DNA of 64,000 nucleotides, from contig NZ_CP077062.1 of NCBI RefSeq assembly GCF_019039255.1, positions 3,286,001-3,350,000 on the forward strand. The letters are read 5' to 3'. The notes under the pieces are model-generated. The model did not search any database, was not told the DNA's origin, and saw only the letters and a program-made list of their open reading frames with translations. This document shows, one piece after another, positions 15,870-23,121 of the stretch (positions within the stretch are counted from its first letter, which is position 1; each line of letters opens with the position of its first letter). The stretch is from Nocardioides panacis (GTDB taxonomy: Bacteria > Actinomycetota > Actinomycetes > Propionibacteriales > Nocardioidaceae). A program made the translations under genes and the position numbers.

Positions 15870-16877
15870 ATGAGTGAGCACGGCTACGTCGAGGACGACT
15901 TCGCCCGCGACACCGACTACATCGAGGACCGGATCACCGCGGACGGCCGGGACGGCTGGCCGGTCGAGGCGGACCGCTACCGGCTCGTCGTCTCCCGGGC
16001 CTGCCCCTGGGCCAACCGCGCGATCATCGTGCGCCGGCTGCTCGGCCTGGAGGACGTGCTCGGCATGGGCGTGTGCGGACCGACCCACGACGAGCGGAGC
16101 TGGACCTTCGACCTGGACCTCGACGGCCGCGACCCGGTGCTCGGCATCGAGCGGCTCCAGGACGCCTTCCTCGCCCGGTTCCCGGACTACCCCAAGGGCA
16201 TCACGGTCCCCGCGATCGTCGACGTGCCGACCGGAAAGGTCGTCACCAACGACTTCCCGCAGATGACGTTGGACCTGTCGCTGGAGTGGACCGCGCACCA
16301 CCGGGACGGCGCCCCGTCGCTGTACCCCGAGGCGCTGCGCGAGGAGATCGACGAGGTCAACGCGTGGGTCTACACCGACGTGAACAACGGCGTCTACCGC
16401 TGCGGCTTCGCCGGCCGGCAGGCGTCGTACGAGCGGGCCTACGACCGGCTGTTCGGGGCGCTGGACCGGCTCGAGGAGCGGCTGACGGACCGGCGCTACC
16501 TCGTCGGCGACACGATCACCGAGGCCGACGTACGCCTGTTCACCACGCTGGTGCGCTTCGACCCCGTCTACCACGGCCACTTCAAGGCGAACCGCAACAA
16601 GCTCGTCGAGATGCCGGCGCTGTGGGGCTACGCCCGCGACCTGTTCCAGACGCGCGGGTTCGGCGACACCGTCGACTTCGAGCACATCAAGCGGCACTAC
16701 TACGTCGTGCACTCCGACATCAACCCCACCCGGATCGTGCCGAAGGGGCCGGACCTGGCCGGCTGGCTCACCCCGCACGGCCGCGAGGCTCTGGGTGGCC
16801 GTCCGTTCGGGGACGGGACACCGCCGCCGGCGCCGCGGAAGGACGAGCGGGTCCCGTCCGAGCACCGCGCCGCCTGA
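15870..16877 (+). CDS. Glutathione S-transferase C-terminal family protein (glutathionyl-hydroquinone reductase type)
   Basis: A 335-residue Xi-class (ECM4/YqjG-like) enzyme. In the thioredoxin-like domain SRACPWANRAIIVRRLLGLE places the catalytic Cys of the CPWA motif near residue 45. LYPEALREEIDEVNAWVYTDVNNGVYRCGFA is typical of the family. The C-terminal helical domain has YLVGDTITEADVRLFTTLVRFDPVYHGHFK. Actinobacteria usually lack glutathione, so mycothiol is the probable thiol. The last 110 bp overlap the 3' end of the dedA gene on the other strand. Confidence 0.9.
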   Translation: MSEHGYVEDDFARDTDYIEDRITADGRDGWPVEADRYRLVVSRACPWANRAIIVRRLLGLEDVLGMGVCGPTHDERSWTFDLDLDGRDPVLGIERLQDAFLARFPDYPKGITVPAIVDVPTGKVVTNDFPQMTLDLSLEWTAHHRDGAPSLYPEALREEIDEVNAWVYTDVNNGVYRCGFAGRQASYERAYDRLFGALDRLEERLTDRRYLVGDTITEADVRLFTTLVRFDPVYHGHFKANRNKLVEMPALWGYARDLFQTRGFGDTVDFEHIKRHYYVVHSDINPTRIVPKGPDLAGWLTPHGREALGGRPFGDGTPPPAPRKDERVPSEHRAA

Positions 16878-17457
16878 GCCGCCACACCACCAGCGCGGCG
16901 ACCACCAGCACGACGGCGACCGCGGCACCGCCCTGGCCGAGGTAGTGCGCCACCCGCTGGTACGACGAGCCGGCGACGTACCCCGCGACGACGCAGCCGA
17001 GGCCCCAGACCAGGCCACCGGCCGCGTTGTAGGCCAGGAACCGCCGGTAGCGCATGCCGCTGAGCCCGGCGAGGCCCGGGGTGACGGCGCGCAGGAACGC
17101 GGTGAACCGGCCGACGAAGATCGCCGAGGCGCCGCGTCCGTCGAGGAAGCCGCGGGCGCTGTCGACCCGGCCCTCGTAGCGGCTGAACGCCCGGGTGCGC
17201 AGCAGCCGCGGACCGAAGCGCTTGCCGACCTCGTAGCCGACCGAGTCGCCGACGATCGCGGCGACGACCACCACCACGGCCAGCGCCACGACCGGCACCC
17301 GGCCGGTCGAGGCGAGGAACCCGGCGAGCAGCACGGCGGTCTCGCCCGGGAGCACGAAGCCCAGGAACACGGCGGCCTCACCGAAGACCAGGCAGCCGAC
17401 CGCCGCGAGCACGACCAGGGCCGGTACGTGCGTCAGGAAGTCGAGGAACCCGGTCAC
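16768..17457 (-). CDS. DedA family membrane protein (SNARE-associated Golgi type)
   Basis: A 229-residue inner-membrane protein of the DedA/Tvp38 family, linked in other bacteria to lipid carrier recycling. Seen are LVFGEAAVFLGFVLPGETAV, the conserved FVGRFTAFLRAVTPGLAG with the Arg/Pro pattern of the re-entrant loop, and GLVWGLGCVVAGYVAGSSY. The last about 35 residues are a Pro/Arg-rich tail encoded opposite the end of the glutathione transferase-like gene, a convergent 110-bp overlap. Confidence 0.88.
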   Translation of the reverse strand: MTGFLDFLTHVPALVVLAAVGCLVFGEAAVFLGFVLPGETAVLLAGFLASTGRVPVVALAVVVVVAAIVGDSVGYEVGKRFGPRLLRTRAFSRYEGRVDSARGFLDGRGASAIFVGRFTAFLRAVTPGLAGLSGMRYRRFLAYNAAGGLVWGLGCVVAGYVAGSSYQRVAHYLGQGGAAVAVVLVVAALVVWRLRRRGARTGPARPSAAPAAVSRPRTDGHPEPRGRAG

Positions 17458-17528
17458 GTCCTCACGCTAGTCCGGGCACCTGAACACAGCATGAAGGCGG
17501 TCTTGGGGCCGGTGGCAGACTCCCGGTC

Positions 17529-18289
17529 ATGTCCCTGCGCACCTCGACCGTCGACATCGAGACCCCCCGACGGCACCGCCGACGCCTACCTCGCCGCTCC
17601 CGAGGGCGACGGCCACCACCCCGGCGTGATCCTCTACATGGACGCGTTCGGCCCGCGCCCACGGCTCGAGGAGATGGCGGACCGGTTGGCGGCGGAGGGC
17701 TACGTCGTCCTCGTCCCGCACGTGTTCTACCGGCAGGGCCGGGCGCCGCTGATCGACACGTCCTCGCTGCAGGACCCGGACGCCCGTCGCGAGCTGTTCG
17801 CGCAGATCGGTCCCTGGATGGCCGCACTGACCCCGGAGCTGGCGATGCGGGACGCGGACGCCTACGTCGACTTCCTGCGCTCCCACGACCAGGTCGGCAA
17901 CGGCCCGATCGGCGTCACCGGCTACTGCATGGGCGGGGCCCTGGCGCTGCGCACCGCGGCCGAGCACCCCGGCGACGTCGGCGCCGCCGCCGCGTTCCAC
18001 CCGGCCCGGCTCGCCACCGACGCCCCGGACAGCGCGCACCTGCTGGCGGACCGCCTGACGGCCGAGGTGTACGTCGCCGCCGCCGACCAGGACCAGGGCA
18101 TGCCGCCCGAGCAGCAGGAGCGGCTCGACGCGGCCCTCACCGCGGCCGGCGTCACGCACACCTGCGAGCAGTACGACGGCGCCGCGCACGGCTTCCACGA
18201 TGTCCGACACGGCCGCCTACGACGAGCAGGCGACCGAGCGGCACTGGGCGGCCCTGACCGACCTGTTCCGGCGCGCGTTGCAGGAGTAA
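17529..18289 (+). CDS. Dienelactone hydrolase family protein (two apparent frameshifts)
   Basis: An alpha/beta hydrolase of about 252 residues once corrected. MSLRTSTVDIETP is in one frame; DGTADAYLAAPEGDGHHPGV to AAHGF is in a second; and MSDTAAYDEQATERHWAALT to the TAA at 18287-18289 is back in the first. One extra C in the run at 17563-17568 and one extra base near 18192-18196 account for both shifts; the 761-bp span is 253 codons plus two. The nucleophile is the Cys of GYCMGGALAL and the His is in AAHGF. Dienelactone hydrolases open ring-cleavage lactones, but this subgroup is broad. Confidence 0.8.
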
Positions 18290-18319
18290 GCCACCAGGGC
18301 CGTGGGTACCAGTGCGGCC

Positions 18320-19825
18320 ATGGCTACGAGCAAGCTCCTGCGCACCAAGGACGTCGACGACGTCATCCGGCAGAACGACGACCCGGTCGGCGGTGAGGCG
18401 CACCACACCCGGCTCAGCAAGCGGCTCACGGCGTGGGACCTGATGGGCTTCGGGATCGGGATCGTGATCGGCACCGGCATCTTCACGCTGACCGGGATCC
18501 AGGCGAAGAACAACGCCGGCCCGGCGATCGTGGTCTCGTTCGCCATCGCGGGCGTGGTCAGCCTGCTCGCGGCGCTCTGCTACGCCGAGCTCGCGGCCGC
18601 CGTACCGACTGCCGGCAGCTCCTACACCTACGCCTACACGACGATCGGCGAGATCTTCGCCTGGATCATCGCCTGGGACCTGATCCTGGAGTTCGCGCTC
18701 GGCGCCGCGGTGGTGTCGCGGGGGTGGTCGGGCTACCTCCAGGACGCGATGAACCTGCCCACCACGTTCTTCGGCGAGGAGTCGAGCATCAACCTCGGGG
18801 CGATGGCGATCGCGCTGGTGCTCGGGGTGGTGGCGATGATCGGCATCCGCGAGTCCAAGTGGGTCACCAACGCGCTGGTCGTCGTGAAGGTCTCGGTCTG
18901 CGTGTTCGTGATCGTGCTCGGCATCTTCTTCGTCAAGGCCGCCAACCTGACACCGTTCGTGCCGTCCTCGCGCCCGGTGCCGGACGGCGCGGCGCTCAGC
19001 GGCCTCAAGCAGCCGCTGTGGCAGTGGGTCAGCGGCGTCGACGCCACCGCGTTCGGCTTCACCGGCGTGTTCGTCGCGGCGGCGGTGGTGTTCTTCGCCT
19101 ACAGCGGCTTCGAGGCGGTGGCCAACCTCGGCGAGGAGACGAAGAACCCGGCCAAGGACATGCCCCGCGGCCTGCTCGGCACGCTGGCGATCTGCACCGT
19201 GCTCTACATCCTGGTCTGCCTGGTGATCACCGGGATGGTCAGCTACACCGACCTGTCCGAGGGCGCCCCGATCTCCGACGCGTTCGACCAGGTGGGCATG
19301 GGCTGGGCCAGCATCCTGATCGCGGTCGCCGCGATCGCCGGGCTGTCCTCGGTGATCCTCGTCGACCTCGTGGCGATGGGCCGGATCGGCTTCGCGCTCT
19401 GCCGCGACGGCCTGCTCCCGGCCTGGATCGGCCGGGTCCACCCGAAGTGGGAGACGCCCTACCGCGTCACCATCGGCACGACGGCCGTCGTCATGCTGCT
19501 GGCCGGCTTCATCCCGCTCGACGCCCTCGCCGAGATGGTCAGCATCGGCACGCTGTTCGCGTTCCTGGTGGTCTCCATCGCGGTGGTCGTGCTGCGCCGC
19601 ACCCGGCCGCGGATGAAGCGGCCGTTCCGGACCCCGTCGGTGCCCCTGCTGCCGGTGGTCTCCGCGCTGTGCTGCGTCGGGCTGATGACCAACCTGGCCA
19701 TGGAGACCTGGCTGCGGTTCCTGGTCTGGCTGGTGATCGGCCTGGTGATCTACGGGTTCTACGGCCGCAAGCACTCCAAGCTGGAGGGCGCCTCGGCGTC
19801 GGCGGAGACCACGCCGGTCGGCTGA
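18320..19825 (+). CDS. APC family amino acid permease
   Basis: A 501-residue transporter with about 12 membrane helices. The family signature region is DLMGFGIGIVIGTGIFTLTG (about residues 41-60), followed by CYAELAAAVPTAGSSYTYAY and the conserved VFFAYSGFEAVANLGEETKNP. It most resembles cationic amino acid permeases of the YfnA/CAT type; the exact substrate is unclear. ATG 18320 (MATSKLLRTKDVDD) is chosen over GTG 18302. No obvious partner genes adjoin. Confidence 0.9.
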   Translation: MATSKLLRTKDVDDVIRQNDDPVGGEAHHTRLSKRLTAWDLMGFGIGIVIGTGIFTLTGIQAKNNAGPAIVVSFAIAGVVSLLAALCYAELAAAVPTAGSSYTYAYTTIGEIFAWIIAWDLILEFALGAAVVSRGWSGYLQDAMNLPTTFFGEESSINLGAMAIALVLGVVAMIGIRESKWVTNALVVVKVSVCVFVIVLGIFFVKAANLTPFVPSSRPVPDGAALSGLKQPLWQWVSGVDATAFGFTGVFVAAAVVFFAYSGFEAVANLGEETKNPAKDMPRGLLGTLAICTVLYILVCLVITGMVSYTDLSEGAPISDAFDQVGMGWASILIAVAAIAGLSSVILVDLVAMGRIGFALCRDGLLPAWIGRVHPKWETPYRVTIGTTAVVMLLAGFIPLDALAEMVSIGTLFAFLVVSIAVVVLRRTRPRMKRPFRTPSVPLLPVVSALCCVGLMTNLAMETWLRFLVWLVIGLVIYGFYGRKHSKLEGASASAETTPVG

Positions 19826-19833
19826 GGCCCGGG

Positions 19834-21022
19834 CTAGAACCCGATCGGGAGGCCGGCGTAGTTCTCCGCGAGACCCGCCGCGCCGGCCTCCGAGCTGGTC
19901 ACCCACCGCAGCTGGGACAGCTGCAGCTGCTGGTCGAACTCGTCGCCCTGGCCGGGCGGCGGCGTGTGCAGCATCGAGGTCATCCACCACGAGAAGTGCG
20001 TGCACCGCCAGACCCGGCGCAGGGCGTCGTCGGAGTAGGAGTCCACGAGCGTCGAGGAGCCCTCCACCAGCCACGCGGTCAGCGCCCGGGCGAGCAGCGT
20101 CACGTCGGCGATCGCGAGGTTCAGCCCCTTGGCGCCGGTCGGCGGCACGATGTGCGCCGCGTCCCCGGCCAGGAACAGCCGGCCGTGCCGCATCGGCGTG
20201 GACACGAAGCTGCGCATCGGCAGCACGCTCTTCTCGGTGACCGCCCCCTGCTGCAGCGTCCAGCCGTCGATGCCCGCGCCGAGCCGGGTGGCCAGGCCGT
20301 CCCAGATCCGGTCGTCGGACCACCGCGAGACGTCCTCGTCGGGCGGCACCTGCAGGTAGAACCGGGAGACGCTGGCCGAACGCATCGAGTGCAGCGCGAA
20401 GCCGTCCGGGTGCCAGGCGTAGATCAGCTCGTCGGTCGACGGGGGGCACGTCGGCCAGCACGCCGAGCCACGCGAACGGGTACACCCGCTCCCAGGTGTG
20501 CTGCACTGCCGACGGGACCGCCGTACGGCTGGGGCCGTGGAAGCCGTCGCAGCCGGCCACCGCGTCGGCCTCGATGCGGCGCGCGACGCCGTCCCGGTCG
20601 ACGAAGCTCACCGACGGCCGGTCGGAGGCGAGGTCGTGCAGGGCGACGTCGGAGACCTCGTAGTAGGCCTGCCGGCCGGCCGCCTCCCGGGCCGCCATCA
20701 GGTCCTTGGTGACCTCGGTCTGCCCGTAGATCCACACCGAGCGGCCGACGTGGTCGACGAAGTCGAGGTGGTGGCGCTCGCCGGGCCACTGCAGGTAGAT
20801 CCCGCGGTGCTCGTCGCCCTCGGCCGCGATCCGGTCCCCGAGCCCGACGGAGGTCAGCAGGTCGACCGAGGAGGACTCCAGGACCCCGGCGCGGATCCGG
20901 CCGGCGACGTACTCCGGGGAGCGGTTCTCGACCAGCACCGACTCGATCCCCGCGAGGTCGAGCAGGTGCGAGAGCAGCAGGCCGGCCGGGCCGGCGCCGA
21001 CGATCACGACACGGGTGCGCAT
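19834..21022 (-). CDS. pobA: 4-hydroxybenzoate 3-monooxygenase (apparent frameshift)
   Basis: Flavoprotein that hydroxylates 4-hydroxybenzoate to protocatechuate using NAD(P)H and O2. Features: FAD site VIVGAGPAGLLLSHLLDLAG at the N-terminus, QTEVTKDLM, the NAD(P)H/FAD DG motif GCDGFHGPSR, and GDAAHIVPPTGAKGLNLAI near the C-terminus. These parts lie in two frames joined at a run of six G (20441-20446). With five, the text reads ADVPPSTDELIYAW, the expected continuity, giving 395 residues. It lies 8 bp after an IclR-family gene in the same direction. Confidence 0.88.
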
Positions 21023-21030
21023 GGGTCTCC

Positions 21031-21801
21031 CTACTGGGTCCGGGACAGGTCGGTCTCGATCTCGGTGACCGCCCGCAGCAGCGCGGGCAGCAGCTCGTCG
21101 CGGGCCTGCTCGCGGGTGACCCGGCTGACGTGCGAGGAGACGTTGACGGCGGCGACCACGACGCCGTGCCGGTTGCGGACCGGGGCGGCGATCGAGCGCA
21201 GGCCGTGCTCGAGCTCCTGGTCCACGAGCGCGTAGCCCTGCTCGCGGGTCTCGTGGACCAGGGCCCGCAGGTCCTCGACGGTGCCGACCGTGTGCTCGGT
21301 GAACGGCTCGAGCTCCAGGGCCGCGAGGTGCGCCTCCAGGGCCTCGTCGTCCAGGCCGGCCAGCAGCACCCGCCCCATCGAGGTGGCGTACGCCGGGAAG
21401 CGGGTGCCGACGTTGATGGCGACGGTCATGATCCGCGAGGTCGGGACCCGGGCGACGTACACGATCTCGTGGCCGTCGAGCACCGACATCGAGGAGGACT
21501 CGCGCACCTCGCGGACCAGCCGCTCGAGGTGCGGCTCGGCGATCCCCGGCAGGGACAGCGCCGAGAGGTAGGCGTAGCCCAGGGTCAGCACCCGCGGGGT
21601 GAGCCGGAACAGCTTGCCGTCCTGCCGGACGTGCCCGAGGTCGACCAGCGTGAGCAGGAACCGGCGGGCGGCGGCCCGGGTCAGGCCGGTCGCGCGGGCC
21701 ACGTCGCTGAGGCTGAGCTCGGGGGTCTCCGGGCCGAACGCGGTGATCACCGAGAGGCCGCGGGCCAGGGACTGCACGTAGTGGCTCTCCCGCTCGGTCA
21801 C
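21031..21801 (-). CDS. IclR family transcriptional regulator (PobR/PcaR-like)
   Basis: A 256-residue regulator with an N-terminal winged HTH (YVQSLARGLSVITAF, SLSDVARATGLTRAAARRFL) and a C-terminal effector domain (GRVLLAGLDDEALEAHL, REQGYALVDQELEHGLRSIAAPV). The sequence and its position before pobA fit a PcaR/PobR-type regulator of hydroxybenzoate use. I start at GTG 21801 because GAGGAGG lies 8 bases before it; the earlier GTG at 21816 falls just before that binding site. It is probably co-transcribed with pobA and self-regulated. Confidence 0.9.
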   Translation of the reverse strand: MTERESHYVQSLARGLSVITAFGPETPELSLSDVARATGLTRAAARRFLLTLVDLGHVRQDGKLFRLTPRVLTLGYAYLSALSLPGIAEPHLERLVREVRESSSMSVLDGHEIVYVARVPTSRIMTVAINVGTRFPAYATSMGRVLLAGLDDEALEAHLAALELEPFTEHTVGTVEDLRALVHETREQGYALVDQELEHGLRSIAAPVRNRHGVVVAAVNVSSHVSRVTREQARDELLPALLRAVTEIETDLSRTQ

Positions 21802-21858
21802 GCCGGCCCTCCTCACGGTCCGTGGGCGGGGCGGACGGACCCACCCCGCGGACGAATG

Positions 21859-21883
21859 TGCGCCATGTTAACGCAAGTTCGCA
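21859..21883 (-). promoter_or_regulatory. Candidate operator/promoter region of the IclR-pobA unit
   Basis: An AT-richer stretch around the palindrome GTTAAC (21867-21872), bounded by TGCG and CGCA, lies about 60-80 bp before the regulator start. Half-sites TGCGAAC and TGCGTTAAC repeat in the same direction. This is a plausible IclR-type site; no binding sequence for this protein is known to me. Confidence 0.3.
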
Positions 21884-21899
21884 TCACGCACACGCACGC

Positions 21900-21983
21900 C
21901 CACCCGGCGGCTCTGGCGGTCGCCGACCCGCCGACCCGGCGCGTCTGGCGGCCCCGCGCACGCTGACCCGGCGACCGTGGCGG
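21900..21983. repeat. Three tandem copies of the 31-bp repeat family
   Basis: Cores start at 21900 (CCACCCGGCGGCTCTGGCGG), 21932 (CGACCCGGCGCGTCTGGCGG) and 21964 (TGACCCGGCGACCGTGGCGG), spaced exactly 32 bp. They lie in the divergent gap between the IclR gene and the AbiEi-like gene, so here they do not follow a stop codon. Confidence 0.7.
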
Positions 21984-22034
21984 GCCTGTGGACGACCGGC
22001 GACGCGAGCGGGCCGACCTCACGACCCTGGTGGG

Positions 22035-23000
22035 ATGACCGACCGCGTCCTCCACCTCCCGCTGCTCGACGGCTCGTTCCCGCTGCCGGTCGACCGGCCC
22101 TTCACCTTCGGCCAGGCCGTCGCCGCGGGAGTCTCCCGGCACCGGCTCCGGCGGCTCGAGGAGGAGGCGCTGGTCCGCCGCGTCCTCAAGGGCGTGTACG
22201 TCGCGGCGCAGGTGCCCGACTCCCTCACGCTGCGGACGCGCGCGCTGCGCCTGGTGGTGCCCCGCGACGCGGTGGTGACCGACTGGACGGCGTGCTGGTT
22301 CCACACCGGGGTGCTCCGCGCCGGGCAGCACGTCGAGGTCCCGCCGCTCAGCGTGTTCCGGCCGGCCGGGCACGACCGGCTCCGCAACACGCTCTGCGCG
22401 AGCGGCGAGCGCGGCTTCGCGCTCGGCGACCTGACCCACGTGGGGGGTCTGCGGGTCACGACGCCGCTCCGCACGGCGTGGGACCTGGGCAGGCTGGCGC
22501 ACCGCGACCGGGCCATCGGCGCCCTGGACGCGCTGCTGCGGCACGGCTCGTTCACCCGCGGCGAGCTCGTCGCCGGGGTCGAACGCTTCACGGGCATGCG
22601 CGGTGTCGTCCAGCTGCGGGCCCTGGCGCCGCTCGCCGACGCCCGCGCGGAGTCACCCGGCGAGTCGACGCTGCGCCTGCGCTGGCTGGACCTCCCGAGC
22701 CTGCCGCCGCCCACCCCGCAGGTCTCGATCACGGTCGGGGCGGTCGAGGTGTACCGCGTCGACCTCGGCGTGCCCGAGCTCCGCTACGGCTGCGAGTACG
22801 ACGGGGAGGAGTTCCACGGCGCGGCGCACGAGGCGCACGACCTGCGCCGGCGCGCGGACCTGCGCGGCCGGTTCGGGTGGGACGTGGACGCGGTCCGGAA
22901 GCGGGACGTCTCCGGCCCCACGCGCGACGTCGAGCGCGTGCTGGTCGAGGGGATCCGTCGGGCTCGTCGGGCGGGCGGCGGGTCGACGTACCTCGGGTGA
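22035..23000 (+). CDS. AbiEi antitoxin-like domain protein with DUF559-type C-terminus
   Basis: A 321-residue protein of unknown role. The N-terminus has the winged-helix pattern of AbiEi-type antitoxin domains (FTFGQAVAAGVSRHRLRRLEEE, LVRRVLKGVYVA). The middle has VTTPLRTAWDLGR. The C-terminus has DLGVPELRYGCEYDGEEFHG and FGWDVDAVRKRDV, as in Vsr/DUF559-like endonuclease folds with candidate acidic residues D, E, D. No AbiEii toxin gene is adjacent, so a classic type IV toxin-antitoxin pair is not supported. Such solitary proteins are common in actinobacteria. ATG 22035 is chosen; 31-bp repeats flank both ends of the gene. Confidence 0.72.
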   Translation: MTDRVLHLPLLDGSFPLPVDRPFTFGQAVAAGVSRHRLRRLEEEALVRRVLKGVYVAAQVPDSLTLRTRALRLVVPRDAVVTDWTACWFHTGVLRAGQHVEVPPLSVFRPAGHDRLRNTLCASGERGFALGDLTHVGGLRVTTPLRTAWDLGRLAHRDRAIGALDALLRHGSFTRGELVAGVERFTGMRGVVQLRALAPLADARAESPGESTLRLRWLDLPSLPPPTPQVSITVGAVEVYRVDLGVPELRYGCEYDGEEFHGAAHEAHDLRRRADLRGRFGWDVDAVRKRDVSGPTRDVERVLVEGIRRARRAGGGSTYLG

Positions 23001-23027
23001 GGCGGCAGAGGCGCCGGCTCGGCGGGG

Positions 23028-23121
23028 TTCGGGCCGCCAGACGCGCCGGGTCGGCGGGTTCGGGCCGCCAGACGCGCCGGGTCGGCGGGGTTCGGGCCGC
23101 CAGACGCGCCGGGTCGGCGGG
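23028..23121. repeat. Tandem array of three 31/32-bp repeats abutting a stop codon
   Basis: Three near-identical units start at 23028, 23059 and 23091, each beginning TTCGGGCCGCCAGACGCGCC and ending GGGTCGGCGGG. A fourth, degenerate copy lies at about 23003-23027. The last unit runs directly into the stop complement (TCA, 23122) of the VWA gene. Seen from that gene, the order is stop codon, then repeat array. The array sits between two convergent genes. Confidence 0.85.

Noticed and set aside
18152-21844. 1230-codon minus-strand open frame
   Set aside because: It joins antisense of the APC permease gene with one true stretch (the first part of pobA); the length reflects rare stops at high GC, not one protein.
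22035-23000. Type IV toxin-antitoxin system
   Set aside because: Only the AbiEi-like protein is present; no AbiEii nucleotidyltransferase toxin gene lies on either side.
23028-23121. Tandem direct repeats as a CRISPR array
   Set aside because: Units are contiguous with no unique spacers, only three copies, and no cas genes are present.
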